Shown: piece by piece, positions 7,449 to 14,605 of the stretch
Layout of the letters: each line of letters begins with the position of its first letter
How positions within the stretch are numbered: the stretch's first letter is position 1
Assembly (NCBI GenBank): GCA_021796055.1
Contig: JAJYOS010000011.1
Coordinates: forward strand, 1-19,128
DNA from: Bacteroidota bacterium
GTDB lineage: Bacteria > Bacteroidota > Kryptoniia > Kryptoniales > JAKASW01
Length of the DNA stretch: 19,128 nt
Direction: 5' to 3'
Translations under genes and position numbers: made by a program
Notes under the pieces: model-generated
What the model saw: only the letters and a program-made list of their open reading frames with translations
The model's database searches: none
What the model was told of the DNA's origin: nothing

Positions 7449-8020
7449 ACCTCGTCCGCTGCCCGTGGCCTTCGAATGATCCGCTCATGATCGAATATCA
7501 CGACAAGGAATGGGGTGTCCCACTGCACGAAGACAGACTCATCTTCGAGTTCCTTATTCTGGAAGGGATGCAGGCGGGGCTTAGCTGGTCGACGATACTG
7601 CATAAGCGGGAGAATTTCAGGAAGGCATTCGCCGGTTTCGATGTGCAGAAAGTGGCACGGTTCGACTCGCGAAAAATAAAAAGCCTTCTCGGTGACGCGG
7701 GGATTATCAGGAACAGGCTGAAGATAAATGCCGCCGTGATCAACGCACGCCAGTTTATAAAAGTGCGGGAGGAGTTCGGAAGTTTCGACAAATATATCTG
7801 GCAGTTCGTGGGCAAAGAGCCTAAGGTCAACAAGCTCAGTTCACTGAAAGAGATAGTCGCGACGAGCAGGGAATCTGACGCGATGAGCAAGGACCTGAAG
7901 GCACGCGGCTTCAAGTTTGTGGGTTCGACCATTTGCTATGCGCACATGCAGGCTACGGGCATGGTGAACGATCATATGATGAGCTGTTTCAGATACAGGG
8001 AGTTAGCCGCAAAGAAATAG
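7445..8020 (+). CDS. tag: DNA-3-methyladenine glycosylase I
   Basis: The product is 191 residues, the normal Tag length. Tag removes 3-methyladenine from alkylated DNA as the first step of base excision repair, in the cytoplasm. The family's structural zinc ligands are all present: Cys6 and His19 at the N-terminus (RCPWPSNDPLMIEYHDKEWG) and His177 and Cys181 near the end (NDHMMSCF). They sit two positions after their E. coli counterparts. The catalytic-pocket segment LEGMQAGLSW carries Glu40 and Trp48. It is the second gene of the operon, with an ATGA overlap onto the asparaginase-domain gene, and it is followed after 40 bases by the nitroreductase gene. Confidence 0.95.
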   Translation: MNLVRCPWPSNDPLMIEYHDKEWGVPLHEDRLIFEFLILEGMQAGLSWSTILHKRENFRKAFAGFDVQKVARFDSRKIKSLLGDAGIIRNRLKINAAVINARQFIKVREEFGSFDKYIWQFVGKEPKVNKLSSLKEIVATSRESDAMSKDLKARGFKFVGSTICYAHMQATGMVNDHMMSCFRYRELAAKK

Positions 8021-8060
8021 GCTCGACCGGATTACCATTCACTTAATCAGGGAAAAAGCA

Positions 8061-8693
8061 ATGAGGAGACTGTCTGCTTATCTGGTTGTGGCGGTCATCG
8101 CCTGTCCTTGGCCCGGCAATTCGCAGGAGACGGTCAAACTGCCGCCTCCGGACTCAACCGGGGGAATATCTCTCATGAAGGCATTTAAAGAGAGGAAAAC
8201 TTCCCGCTCGTTTTCCGACAAACCGATCCCGCAGCAAGTGATGTCCGATCTCCTCTGGGCGGCATTTGGTGTTAACCGCCCCGATGGGCATCGCACCGCA
8301 CCGTCGGCGATGAACTGGCAGGAGATCGATATCTATGTTGCCACTGCCACGGGATTGTATGTCTATGATCCGCCGACGCATTCGCTTGAGCTTTTGTCGA
8401 AGGTGGACGTCCGTGACAAGACGGGGACTCAGAGCTTTGTCAAGAACGCGCCCGTTAACCTTGTGTACGTAGCGGATATGTCTCGCGTGAAGAAAGTTGC
8501 AAGCGAAGATCAGCCGCTCTGGATGGGTGCCGATTGCGGCTGCATCGTCCAGAACGTCTATCTCTACTGCGCTTCCGCTGGACTTGCTTGCGTCGCGCGG
8601 GGGTCTATCGATAAAGCTGCGCTGGCCAAGGAGATGAATTTGCGCGCCGATCAACGGATCATACTATCGCAGACGGTCGGATACCCAAAGTAG
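8061..8693 (+). CDS. Exported nitroreductase-family (SagB-type) flavoprotein
   Basis: The product is 210 residues. FMN-binding features of the nitroreductase fold are visible: RKTSRSF (45-51, with Arg45 and Arg49 for the phosphate), HRTAPSAMNWQ (77-87) and the C-terminal GADCGCIVQNVYLYCASAGL block with IILSQTVGYPK. Members reduce nitro compounds, flavins or quinones, or dehydrogenate peptides in SagB-type enzymes. The substrate is unknown here. Unusually, it begins with a hydrophobic signal (residues 5-14) ending in VIAC at 12-15, which fits a lipobox; cleavage after NSQ at 22 is the alternative. GGGA precedes the ATG by about 9 bases. It is probably cotranscribed with tag (40-base gap). Confidence 0.85.
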   Translation: MRRLSAYLVVAVIACPWPGNSQETVKLPPPDSTGGISLMKAFKERKTSRSFSDKPIPQQVMSDLLWAAFGVNRPDGHRTAPSAMNWQEIDIYVATATGLYVYDPPTHSLELLSKVDVRDKTGTQSFVKNAPVNLVYVADMSRVKKVASEDQPLWMGADCGCIVQNVYLYCASAGLACVARGSIDKAALAKEMNLRADQRIILSQTVGYPK

Positions 8694-8853
8694 CTGCTGT
8701 TCCTCCTACGAGGGCTTCTGCGCGTGTCTGTTTGCTGGGAACAATATCTGGAATTTAGTAAGTTTACAAAGTTGTAAATGCGATCCGGCTTAACGATGCT
8801 CACTGCAATGAACCCGGAGCGTTAATCGTTTCTCAAGCAATTTGGAGGCCCTT
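8694..8853. other. Intergenic region with possible promoter and operator
   Basis: No gene is seen. TTGCTG (8732-8737) followed after 17-18 bases by TTAGTAA is a poor promoter candidate. A perfect palindrome lies directly after it (listed separately). No terminator is evident after the nitroreductase stop. Confidence 0.4.
8763..8778. promoter_or_regulatory. Perfect palindrome TTTACAAAGTTGTAAA, candidate operator
   Basis: Seven-base arms TTTACAA and TTGTAAA are separated by AG. The site sits just downstream of a possible -10 box and about 75-90 bases upstream of the small membrane-protein gene, where a repressor would bind. The TACA/TGTA halves recall BlaI/CopY-type operators, but their spacing differs, so the regulator is not identified. 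Confidence 0.45.
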
Positions 8854-8976
8854 GTGCTCGACATGAAAGAAGAACAACGATGGGACAGGCTGGCCCTGGT
8901 AACCAAGATCCTGCGGGTCGTGGCCGTGCTGATAGCCGTGGGTTTCATCGCCTGGATGGTGTGGGGACGGCGGTGA
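8854..8976 (+). CDS. Small single-pass membrane protein, 40 codons
   Basis: I do not recognise a family. A GTG start at 8854 has GGAGG exactly five bases upstream and gives 40 residues; an in-frame ATG at 8863 would give 37. The N-terminal part, MKEEQRWDRLALVTKILR in the shorter form, is charged. It is followed by one hydrophobic helix of about 17 residues (VVAVLIAVGFIAWMVWG) and ends in RR before the stop. Basic residues flank the helix on both sides. Composition and the well-placed Shine-Dalgarno argue for a real gene. It may assist a membrane complex, but nothing adjacent names a partner. No homology was tested. Confidence 0.6.
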   Translation: MLDMKEEQRWDRLALVTKILRVVAVLIAVGFIAWMVWGRR

Positions 8977-9322
8977 ACTATTCAGCGTCGGAAGTTGGCC
9001 TTTCCCGTTTAACCGTGATAGTGGTCATGGTTTTGCAGGATGTTCGTGCGGGACAATCCCAAAAGATTCAATGCCGGGCTCTCGATTGTTAGTGCCCGAA
9101 GGTCAGGCCGGATGAGCTGTCGATAAGCGGATAAAACCTGATCGATTCTCGTCGCATATCAGTCGTTTTGGTGTTGCATCTTTGTTCTCCCCATGATATA
9201 ATTTCGCCGCAGTTAGACAATCTGTTATTCGGTCGTCATTCAGAACGGACTCGCTTATAAGTGGTCAATAAATTAAGGCGTCATTTGCTTCGATATCATC
9301 CGCTCTCCCGGAGAACTGCGGG
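8977..9322. other. Intergenic region with promoter and 5' leader of the propeller gene
   Basis: No convincing gene lies in these 346 bases. The first half holds only a 28-codon frame without a Shine-Dalgarno. The second half carries the promoter at 9174-9202 and a leader of roughly 114 bases. A short TCTC/GAGA hairpin around 9304-9314 overlaps the ribosome-binding site of the propeller gene. No terminator is clear after the small membrane-protein gene. Confidence 0.5.
9174..9202 (+). promoter_or_regulatory. Strong sigma70-type promoter for the T9SS propeller gene
   Basis: TTGCAT (9174-9179), a 17-base spacer and a perfect TATAAT (9197-9202) are preceded by the extended -10 dinucleotide TG one base away. 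Transcription should start near 9209. The -10 region also nearly matches the TAnnTTTG box of Bacteroidota sigma factors (TAATTTCG). Confidence 0.65.
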
Positions 9323-11434
9323 ATGAGTATGTTCAAGACTATTTTTGCAATCTCAATTCTGTCTCTGTCCGCCGGTGACGTTGCGGTCGGGCAGTCCACT
9401 CAGAATTTCCAATGGATTCCTTCGGGAGCCGCATCGGTTGGAGCCGTCAGCGCGATCATGATCGGCAAACAATCGTCCGCTTGGTCGGGAGATGTTCTTG
9501 TCGGAACCGCAGACGGTGCTATCTACCGATCAACCGACTACGGTGCGAGTTGGTCACACTCTAGTCTGCCCGGAGAAGTTCTTTCCCTCGTGCAGAATGA
9601 CAGCGGTGAGATTTTTGCCAGTGTGCTTAAATCGGGTCTCTATCAGTCCACGGACGGTGGGTCTAGTTGGAATCAGATCGGTCTGATCGGTTATTCGGTC
9701 CAATGCGTGGCCGCCAGCGGAAATGCTATGTACGCCGGCACGTTCAGTTCGGGGATCTTCTTCTCCACCGACAGAGGCGTCAGCTGGAAGGCTGTCAACG
9801 ATAGTCTGCCCCACTACAACGGGGCGGGGCTTCCAAGCGTAAACGCACTTGCCATCGAGAGTACGACGGTCTTTGCCGCCACCGTCGCAGGTGTTTATTT
9901 TTCCACAGATAACGGTGAACATTGGACATCAGATGGAATGAGAAACGCCTACGTGTTTGATTTGGCAATAAATCCGGGCTCGTCTGGCACGTGGAAGTTA
10001 TTCGCGGGAACATACAATGGAGTTTTCGTTTCAGACAACACAGACTCTAACTGGGCCAACAAGAGCGCCGGTCTATCGGACAGCGTCGTTAAGGACATTG
10101 AGGTCTCCGCCTCCGGAATCTACGCTGCCACTGAAGGCGGTTTGTTCACATCGACCAACGGCGGCACTAGTTGGACAGCCATTAATCTCGGGATAACGAG
10201 TCCGTTTGTCACATCCGTTGCCGCCTCAGATACGACCGTTGTTGCCGGCACGGCGGGAAGCGGTGTTTTTCTTTCGAACAATAGGAATACCTGGCTTGCC
10301 ATCAACTCAAGCATAGGCAGCTCCAGCGTCGCCGGATTTACAGTTGACGGTCCGGTCATCTATGCGGCGACGAACAACGGTGTTTTCTTTTCACCGGACA
10401 CCGGTCAAACATGGACACCGGCCAGCAATGGAATAACAAATGACCAGGTTACCGCTTTGGCGACAAACGGGAATTACTTGTTTGCCGGCACAACTTATGG
10501 AATGTTCGTCTCGAAGGATAATGGCATGACATGGCTCGCCGTGGATAGCCTGGCGAATAAATCTTTCACGGCGCTTACTGCGTTTGGAGGCACAGTGATG
10601 GCGGGGACGGGGTCCGGCATTTACCTCTCGACAGACAATGGCACGACGTGGGCGTTGTCGGACAGCGGACTGACAAACCTTTCAATAAGCGGATTCGCGT
10701 CAACTGGTGCGGGAGTCTTTGTCGCCACGAACGGAGGCGGAGTTTTCCTCTCTACCGATAACGGTGTGACATGGAGTGCGGCGAACGGAACCCTCACCAA
10801 CTTATCGATAACCTGCATTGTTGCAAACGGGCAGAACTTGTACGCAGGAACCAGCGGCGGGCCGTATGCGTCGACGTCGAGCGGCCAGCTGTGGAACGCG
10901 ATTATCACGGGTCTGGACAATAATCCGGTAAACGCTTTCGCGACTGTCGGCACCTATCTCTTCGGTGGAACTGCGAATGGGGTCTATCTTTCGATCAACA
11001 ACGGTACCAGCTGGGACACGTTAAGCAACGGACTCCCGCTCGCTAATCCGAAAGTGAAGTCAATGGCAATTCTCGGACCTGAGGTGTTTGCCGGGATGGA
11101 CGGCGGAGGAATCTGGCGCGGCTCGCTCAACGATATTACGGTCATCAGACAAGCAATTGCGACAATTCCCGACGGATATTCGCTCTTCCAAAACTATCCC
11201 AATCCTTTTAACCCAAGTACAATCATCAGCTATCAATTGTCGATGAACAGTCACGTGACGTTAAAGATATATGATGTGCTTGGCAGGGCGGTGGCGACCC
11301 TTGTCGAAGGAAAGCAGGCTGCGGGAACTCATGAGGTGGAGTTCAACGGGTCGAGGTTTGCAAGCGGTGTCTATTTCTACCGGCTTCAGGCGGGGAGCTT
11401 TTCGCAAACGAAGAAGATGCTTCTCCTTAAGTAG
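9323..11434 (+). CDS. Secreted beta-propeller protein with T9SS type A sorting domain
   Basis: The product is 703 residues with a signal peptide at 1-24. It then has about 14 repeats of 40-45 residues built on the pattern AGTxxGVFxSTDNGxTW, as in the BNR/Ycf48-like and VPS10-like propellers. Thirteen are clear and the last (AGMDGGGIW) is degenerate. Fourteen would make two seven-bladed propellers. Residues 619-703 are a Por/T9SS type A sorting domain: YPNPFNPST, LKIYDVLGRAVATLV, FASGVYFYRLQAG and a Lys-rich end. The protein should cross the outer membrane and be anchored or released at the surface. The ATG has GGAG nine bases upstream. Five D(S/T)-hydrophobic/T sites match the Bacteroidota O-glycosylation motif. 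No catalytic residues are recognised; binding or adhesion is an inference. Confidence 0.9.
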   Translation: MSMFKTIFAISILSLSAGDVAVGQSTQNFQWIPSGAASVGAVSAIMIGKQSSAWSGDVLVGTADGAIYRSTDYGASWSHSSLPGEVLSLVQNDSGEIFASVLKSGLYQSTDGGSSWNQIGLIGYSVQCVAASGNAMYAGTFSSGIFFSTDRGVSWKAVNDSLPHYNGAGLPSVNALAIESTTVFAATVAGVYFSTDNGEHWTSDGMRNAYVFDLAINPGSSGTWKLFAGTYNGVFVSDNTDSNWANKSAGLSDSVVKDIEVSASGIYAATEGGLFTSTNGGTSWTAINLGITSPFVTSVAASDTTVVAGTAGSGVFLSNNRNTWLAINSSIGSSSVAGFTVDGPVIYAATNNGVFFSPDTGQTWTPASNGITNDQVTALATNGNYLFAGTTYGMFVSKDNGMTWLAVDSLANKSFTALTAFGGTVMAGTGSGIYLSTDNGTTWALSDSGLTNLSISGFASTGAGVFVATNGGGVFLSTDNGVTWSAANGTLTNLSITCIVANGQNLYAGTSGGPYASTSSGQLWNAIITGLDNNPVNAFATVGTYLFGGTANGVYLSINNGTSWDTLSNGLPLANPKVKSMAILGPEVFAGMDGGGIWRGSLNDITVIRQAIATIPDGYSLFQNYPNPFNPSTIISYQLSMNSHVTLKIYDVLGRAVATLVEGKQAAGTHEVEFNGSRFASGVYFYRLQAGSFSQTKKMLLLK

Positions 11435-11605
11435 GCCCGCCGATTTTCTAGCGTGTGTCCGCCGTCGAGGGGACTTATGCAATTGGGGATAAAGCTTATC
11501 TCGCCTGTCTTTTTTCCGAACACCAATCTATGCAACGCCGGCCTGGTCAGGCCCTCAGGTCATTCAGAGAAATGGTGTCGCCATGCATTGGGTATATAGC
11601 CCGGC

Positions 11606-11641
11606 AAAAAAAAGCGGTGACAACCTGTGGTCATCACCGCT
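11606..11641 (-). terminator. Rho-independent terminator of the DUF2723 gene
   Basis: AGCGGTGA (11613-11620) and TCACCGCT (11634-11641) pair perfectly, and ACC/GGT inside the loop can extend the structure. Read on the minus strand the stem is followed by a T-run (11612-11606), 27 bases after the DUF2723 stop. On the plus strand it lacks a T-run, so it would not be a classical terminator for the propeller gene. Confidence 0.85.
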
Positions 11642-11667
11642 CCATAAAAAAGCCTTATGCGGCTCGT

Positions 11668-14430
11668 CTACTTGGTATTCGGTTTCATCGCCGTATCGGG
11701 TGAAGCCTGCATCTTCATCTCTTCTCGCAGTATCGAGATTTGCTGCGATATGCTACGCTCGTTCGGATACATCGCCTGGAGCCCTTCCAGGAGATTGATT
11801 GCCTTGGGGTAGTCGTTCTCTTCCTGGTAAAGATTCAGAAGTATTCGATATGGATTGTAGTACGTCTGAACATCGTTCGGGTTTTCCTTGATGGCTGCGC
11901 GCGCTCCCTTTTCGACAACGGCAGCGTACTTCTGGAACTGCGGCATTGCCTTCATCGCGAAGTAGAGTCTTGCTACATCGCTCAGGATCTTGTAATCCAT
12001 CGGTATGACTTCAATCGGGAGTTTGGCCTCCATGCTGTCCAGGACCGCAATCGCCTCAGTTGTATCTGCCCGCATCGCGTAGTATTCAGACAGGCGCATA
12101 AACCCGTAACGGTAGTTCAACATCAGCATCCGGACGTTGTCGTCGTAGTAGATATTCGGATTGTTCAAGTTAGTGAAAAGGAACCCGTAATGTGGCTCGG
12201 TATGAGCGATCTTCGGTGTGTGCAGGAAACACTCCGTCATGATCGGCTCGTTCAGCGCGTAGTCTTGCACAGGCAGTGTGTTCTTGACGGGCGTCAGCTG
12301 AAGAGCCAGCCCCTGCATTTGTAAATATGAGCTCAGACCGATGAAGTTGCCCGGTGCAACAGTCACCGCGAAATATACGGGGCGCTTCCAGGCGTTTGTC
12401 TGGACGATGTTCTGCATCAGCAGATCCTGGGCCCTGACTGCCCCGACACTCCCTGCCTGCATCGTGGGCTTCATCGTGTACTCGATGTAGCCGGTGTTGG
12501 TTATGCTAGTGTCTGTTACTCCGAATGCACTGTATACATCTTTCGGAACCGGAATCTTGAACGTCTGGGTTTTCCACTCCACCGGCTGAATATTTTGCAG
12601 CTGTTCGTCCGTGAGGCTTATCGGAACCTTCTCGGCACCGTGTGGGGTCTCGTTTTTCAGCTGCAGGTCGTACCAATCGGTGTTTGCCAGACTCAGATTG
12701 ACTATCCTTACATCGGTTCTTATTCCCAACCCTTCCTGCAGATACCAGAGCGGGAATGTATCGTTGTCGCCGTTGGTGAAAAGTATCGCGTTTGGTTTGC
12801 ACGATTGGAGAATATTATATGAATAATCGAAGGGGGCATAGTTGCCATGCCGGCTGTGTGTGTACAAGTTCTGTGCGAACATGTTGACCGGGACAAGAGC
12901 GAAAAGCACCGCGGCAGTGCCGGCCGCGATCAACATTTTGCTCCTCTTCTCCTTGATCTTTGTCATAATCAGATCAATTACTCCCGATGCGCCCACACCT
13001 GTCCACATCGCTAAAACGAAGAACGATCCGACAAAAAAGTAATCCCTCTCTCTCGGTTGCGGATCCTGCATGTTGAAGTAGACCACCAGGGCAAGCCCCA
13101 TCATGATGAACATAGTCAGAAATGCCAATCCGAACTTCCAGTCTTCCTTGAAGTGATACCATATACCGAAGAGTGCAAGAAATAGCGGAATGGCAAAATA
13201 TCTGGACGGATATCCGGCACGTCCGTCATACCATCCCTTGGCAGACGTGATGAAGGCTATGGGCGCGTCCTGGATGTCGCCGGCCCTTCCGATAAAATTC
13301 CAGCCGACGTAGCGGAGATACATATGGCTGAGCTGGTATCCGAAAAAATAATCCAGGTCCGATGAGTACCTCTGGTAGCCGGCCTGGTACTGTGGCTCGC
13401 TGCTCCAACGCCTGGGCCAGAAGATCGGCTGCGAGCCGTATTGGTCGCGATTCAAATAGCTGACAAGACGCGCGAGGTTGCTCGGATTGTTTTCATTTAT
13501 CGGCGGGTGTGCATTTGCTCGGACAAAAACAAGGGTGTATGTCGAATATCCAAGCACGATTAGCAGGCCGGCCATAAGTGAAGTGCTGAGTATCCAGCGT
13601 TTTGCTTTCTCAGCCTTGTATGCACCGTAGATTGCGGCGATGACCAAACCTGGCGGAATCATCTGGATTATGAAACTGTGCGTGATGTTGAACGGCCCGC
13701 TTTTCAAATCTCCGTTGAGAATTTCAGCCATCCACTTCACTATGCCGGGATAGATAATTGCGAACGCGAGGGCGGTCACGACGGCAAATTTGAGAAATGA
13801 TTTCCACTCGAACTCGTAGTACTTGAAGTAAATGAAAACCGCGATCACAAAGAAAACGAGTAGACTCAACTGATGGATTCCGATCGATAGTCCCATTGCA
13901 TAAGCGGCGAGCAGGAGATATTTCTGGCTTCCCGCTTCTTCGGCTTTCTCGAACCAGACCATGCCCAGCCAAAGTACCAGCGAGGCAAAAAACATACTCG
14001 AGGCGAACAGACCCGATTCAACCGCATTGAACCAGAATGTGTCGGATACGGACAGAGTGAACGCACCTATAGCCGCGGAGCCGAAAACGACCACCGCCCC
14101 CAGGGCGTCGGCAGGGAATCCTTTCCATCTCGATATCACTCTTACGCCGATGAGGTAAAGGAACATGATCGCGAACGCGCTTGCAAGAGAGGATACCAGG
14201 TTTATCCGCAGGGCGGGGTTATGGACGAACGGCGTCATCATTGCAATTCTTCCGAAGAGGGTAAACAGCGGTGCTCCCGGCGGGTGCGGGACTTCCAGCG
14301 CGGGCGACGTCGCCGCATATTCCCCGCAATCCCAGAATGCAACTGAGGACTGCGCTGTCATTCTGTACATGAACAGCGTGATGAAGAAGATGGCAAGGGC
14401 AATGTAGCGGTTGAGGTGCTTGAAATTCAT
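11668..14430 (-). CDS. DUF2723 / TMEM260-like protein O-mannosyltransferase
   Basis: The product is 920 residues. The N-terminal half is a polytopic GT-C-type membrane domain. The family signature SSVAFWDCGEYAATSPALEV followed by PHPPGAPLF (about 28-56) supplies the acidic residues expected at the first external loop of a lipid-sugar-dependent glycosyltransferase. About ten hydrophobic segments run to roughly residue 520. The soluble C-terminal part (about 530-920) includes FTNGDNDTFPLWYLQEGLGIRTDV, typical of Bacteroidota members, and ends in helical TPR-like repeats (about 790-900). Homologues O-mannosylate secreted proteins at D(S/T)x motifs. No Shine-Dalgarno is obvious before the ATG at 14430. 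It is convergent with the T9SS propeller gene, which carries five such motifs, and divergent from the Asp-box gene. Confidence 0.85.
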   Translation of the reverse strand: MNFKHLNRYIALAIFFITLFMYRMTAQSSVAFWDCGEYAATSPALEVPHPPGAPLFTLFGRIAMMTPFVHNPALRINLVSSLASAFAIMFLYLIGVRVISRWKGFPADALGAVVVFGSAAIGAFTLSVSDTFWFNAVESGLFASSMFFASLVLWLGMVWFEKAEEAGSQKYLLLAAYAMGLSIGIHQLSLLVFFVIAVFIYFKYYEFEWKSFLKFAVVTALAFAIIYPGIVKWMAEILNGDLKSGPFNITHSFIIQMIPPGLVIAAIYGAYKAEKAKRWILSTSLMAGLLIVLGYSTYTLVFVRANAHPPINENNPSNLARLVSYLNRDQYGSQPIFWPRRWSSEPQYQAGYQRYSSDLDYFFGYQLSHMYLRYVGWNFIGRAGDIQDAPIAFITSAKGWYDGRAGYPSRYFAIPLFLALFGIWYHFKEDWKFGLAFLTMFIMMGLALVVYFNMQDPQPRERDYFFVGSFFVLAMWTGVGASGVIDLIMTKIKEKRSKMLIAAGTAAVLFALVPVNMFAQNLYTHSRHGNYAPFDYSYNILQSCKPNAILFTNGDNDTFPLWYLQEGLGIRTDVRIVNLSLANTDWYDLQLKNETPHGAEKVPISLTDEQLQNIQPVEWKTQTFKIPVPKDVYSAFGVTDTSITNTGYIEYTMKPTMQAGSVGAVRAQDLLMQNIVQTNAWKRPVYFAVTVAPGNFIGLSSYLQMQGLALQLTPVKNTLPVQDYALNEPIMTECFLHTPKIAHTEPHYGFLFTNLNNPNIYYDDNVRMLMLNYRYGFMRLSEYYAMRADTTEAIAVLDSMEAKLPIEVIPMDYKILSDVARLYFAMKAMPQFQKYAAVVEKGARAAIKENPNDVQTYYNPYRILLNLYQEENDYPKAINLLEGLQAMYPNERSISQQISILREEMKMQASPDTAMKPNTK

Positions 14431-14466
14431 TTTTTGTCCAGTGATTTGGTTGACTTCGTGGCTTAC

Positions 14467-14495
14467 ATTTTACGCCCGAACAGACGAAAAAACAA
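14467..14495 (-). promoter_or_regulatory. Candidate promoter of the DUF2723 gene
   Basis: On the minus strand TTGTTT (14495-14490), a 17-base spacer and TAAAAT (14472-14467) give a good -10 and a partial -35. Transcription would start near 14460, leaving a leader of about 30 bases. Confidence 0.5.
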
Positions 14496-14546
14496 GATAA
14501 ACGTTGAAAACTCCTCCGCCCCACCGGAACATTCGCGGCGGATAAC

Positions 14547-14575
14547 TTGCAGGAATTTCACAAAGTCTTTATACT
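14547..14575 (+). promoter_or_regulatory. Candidate promoter of the Asp-box protein gene
   Basis: TTGCAG (14547-14552), a 17-base spacer and TATACT (14570-14575) are followed by a predicted start near 14582, about 24 bases before the TTG start codon. This placement independently supports that start. Confidence 0.6.
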
Positions 14576-14605
14576 CAATAGGAATGATTCGTTCGGAAGT
14601 GGAAG

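Noticed and set aside
8880..9092. 70-codon plus-strand frame
   Set aside because: It overlaps the small membrane-protein gene in another frame, lacks a Shine-Dalgarno, and has no hydrophobic or domain pattern.
9040..9126. 28-codon frame starting MFVRDNPKRF
   Set aside because: No ribosome-binding site at a usable distance and no recognisable feature; too short to support.
9480..11130. Repeated similar segments suggesting a repeat array
   Set aside because: They are diverged coding repeats of the propeller blades with a period near 120-135 bases, not CRISPR or satellite repeats.
11540..11553. GGCCTGGTCAGGCC hairpin as a terminator for the propeller gene
   Set aside because: The stem is short and is not followed by a T-run; no support beyond symmetry.
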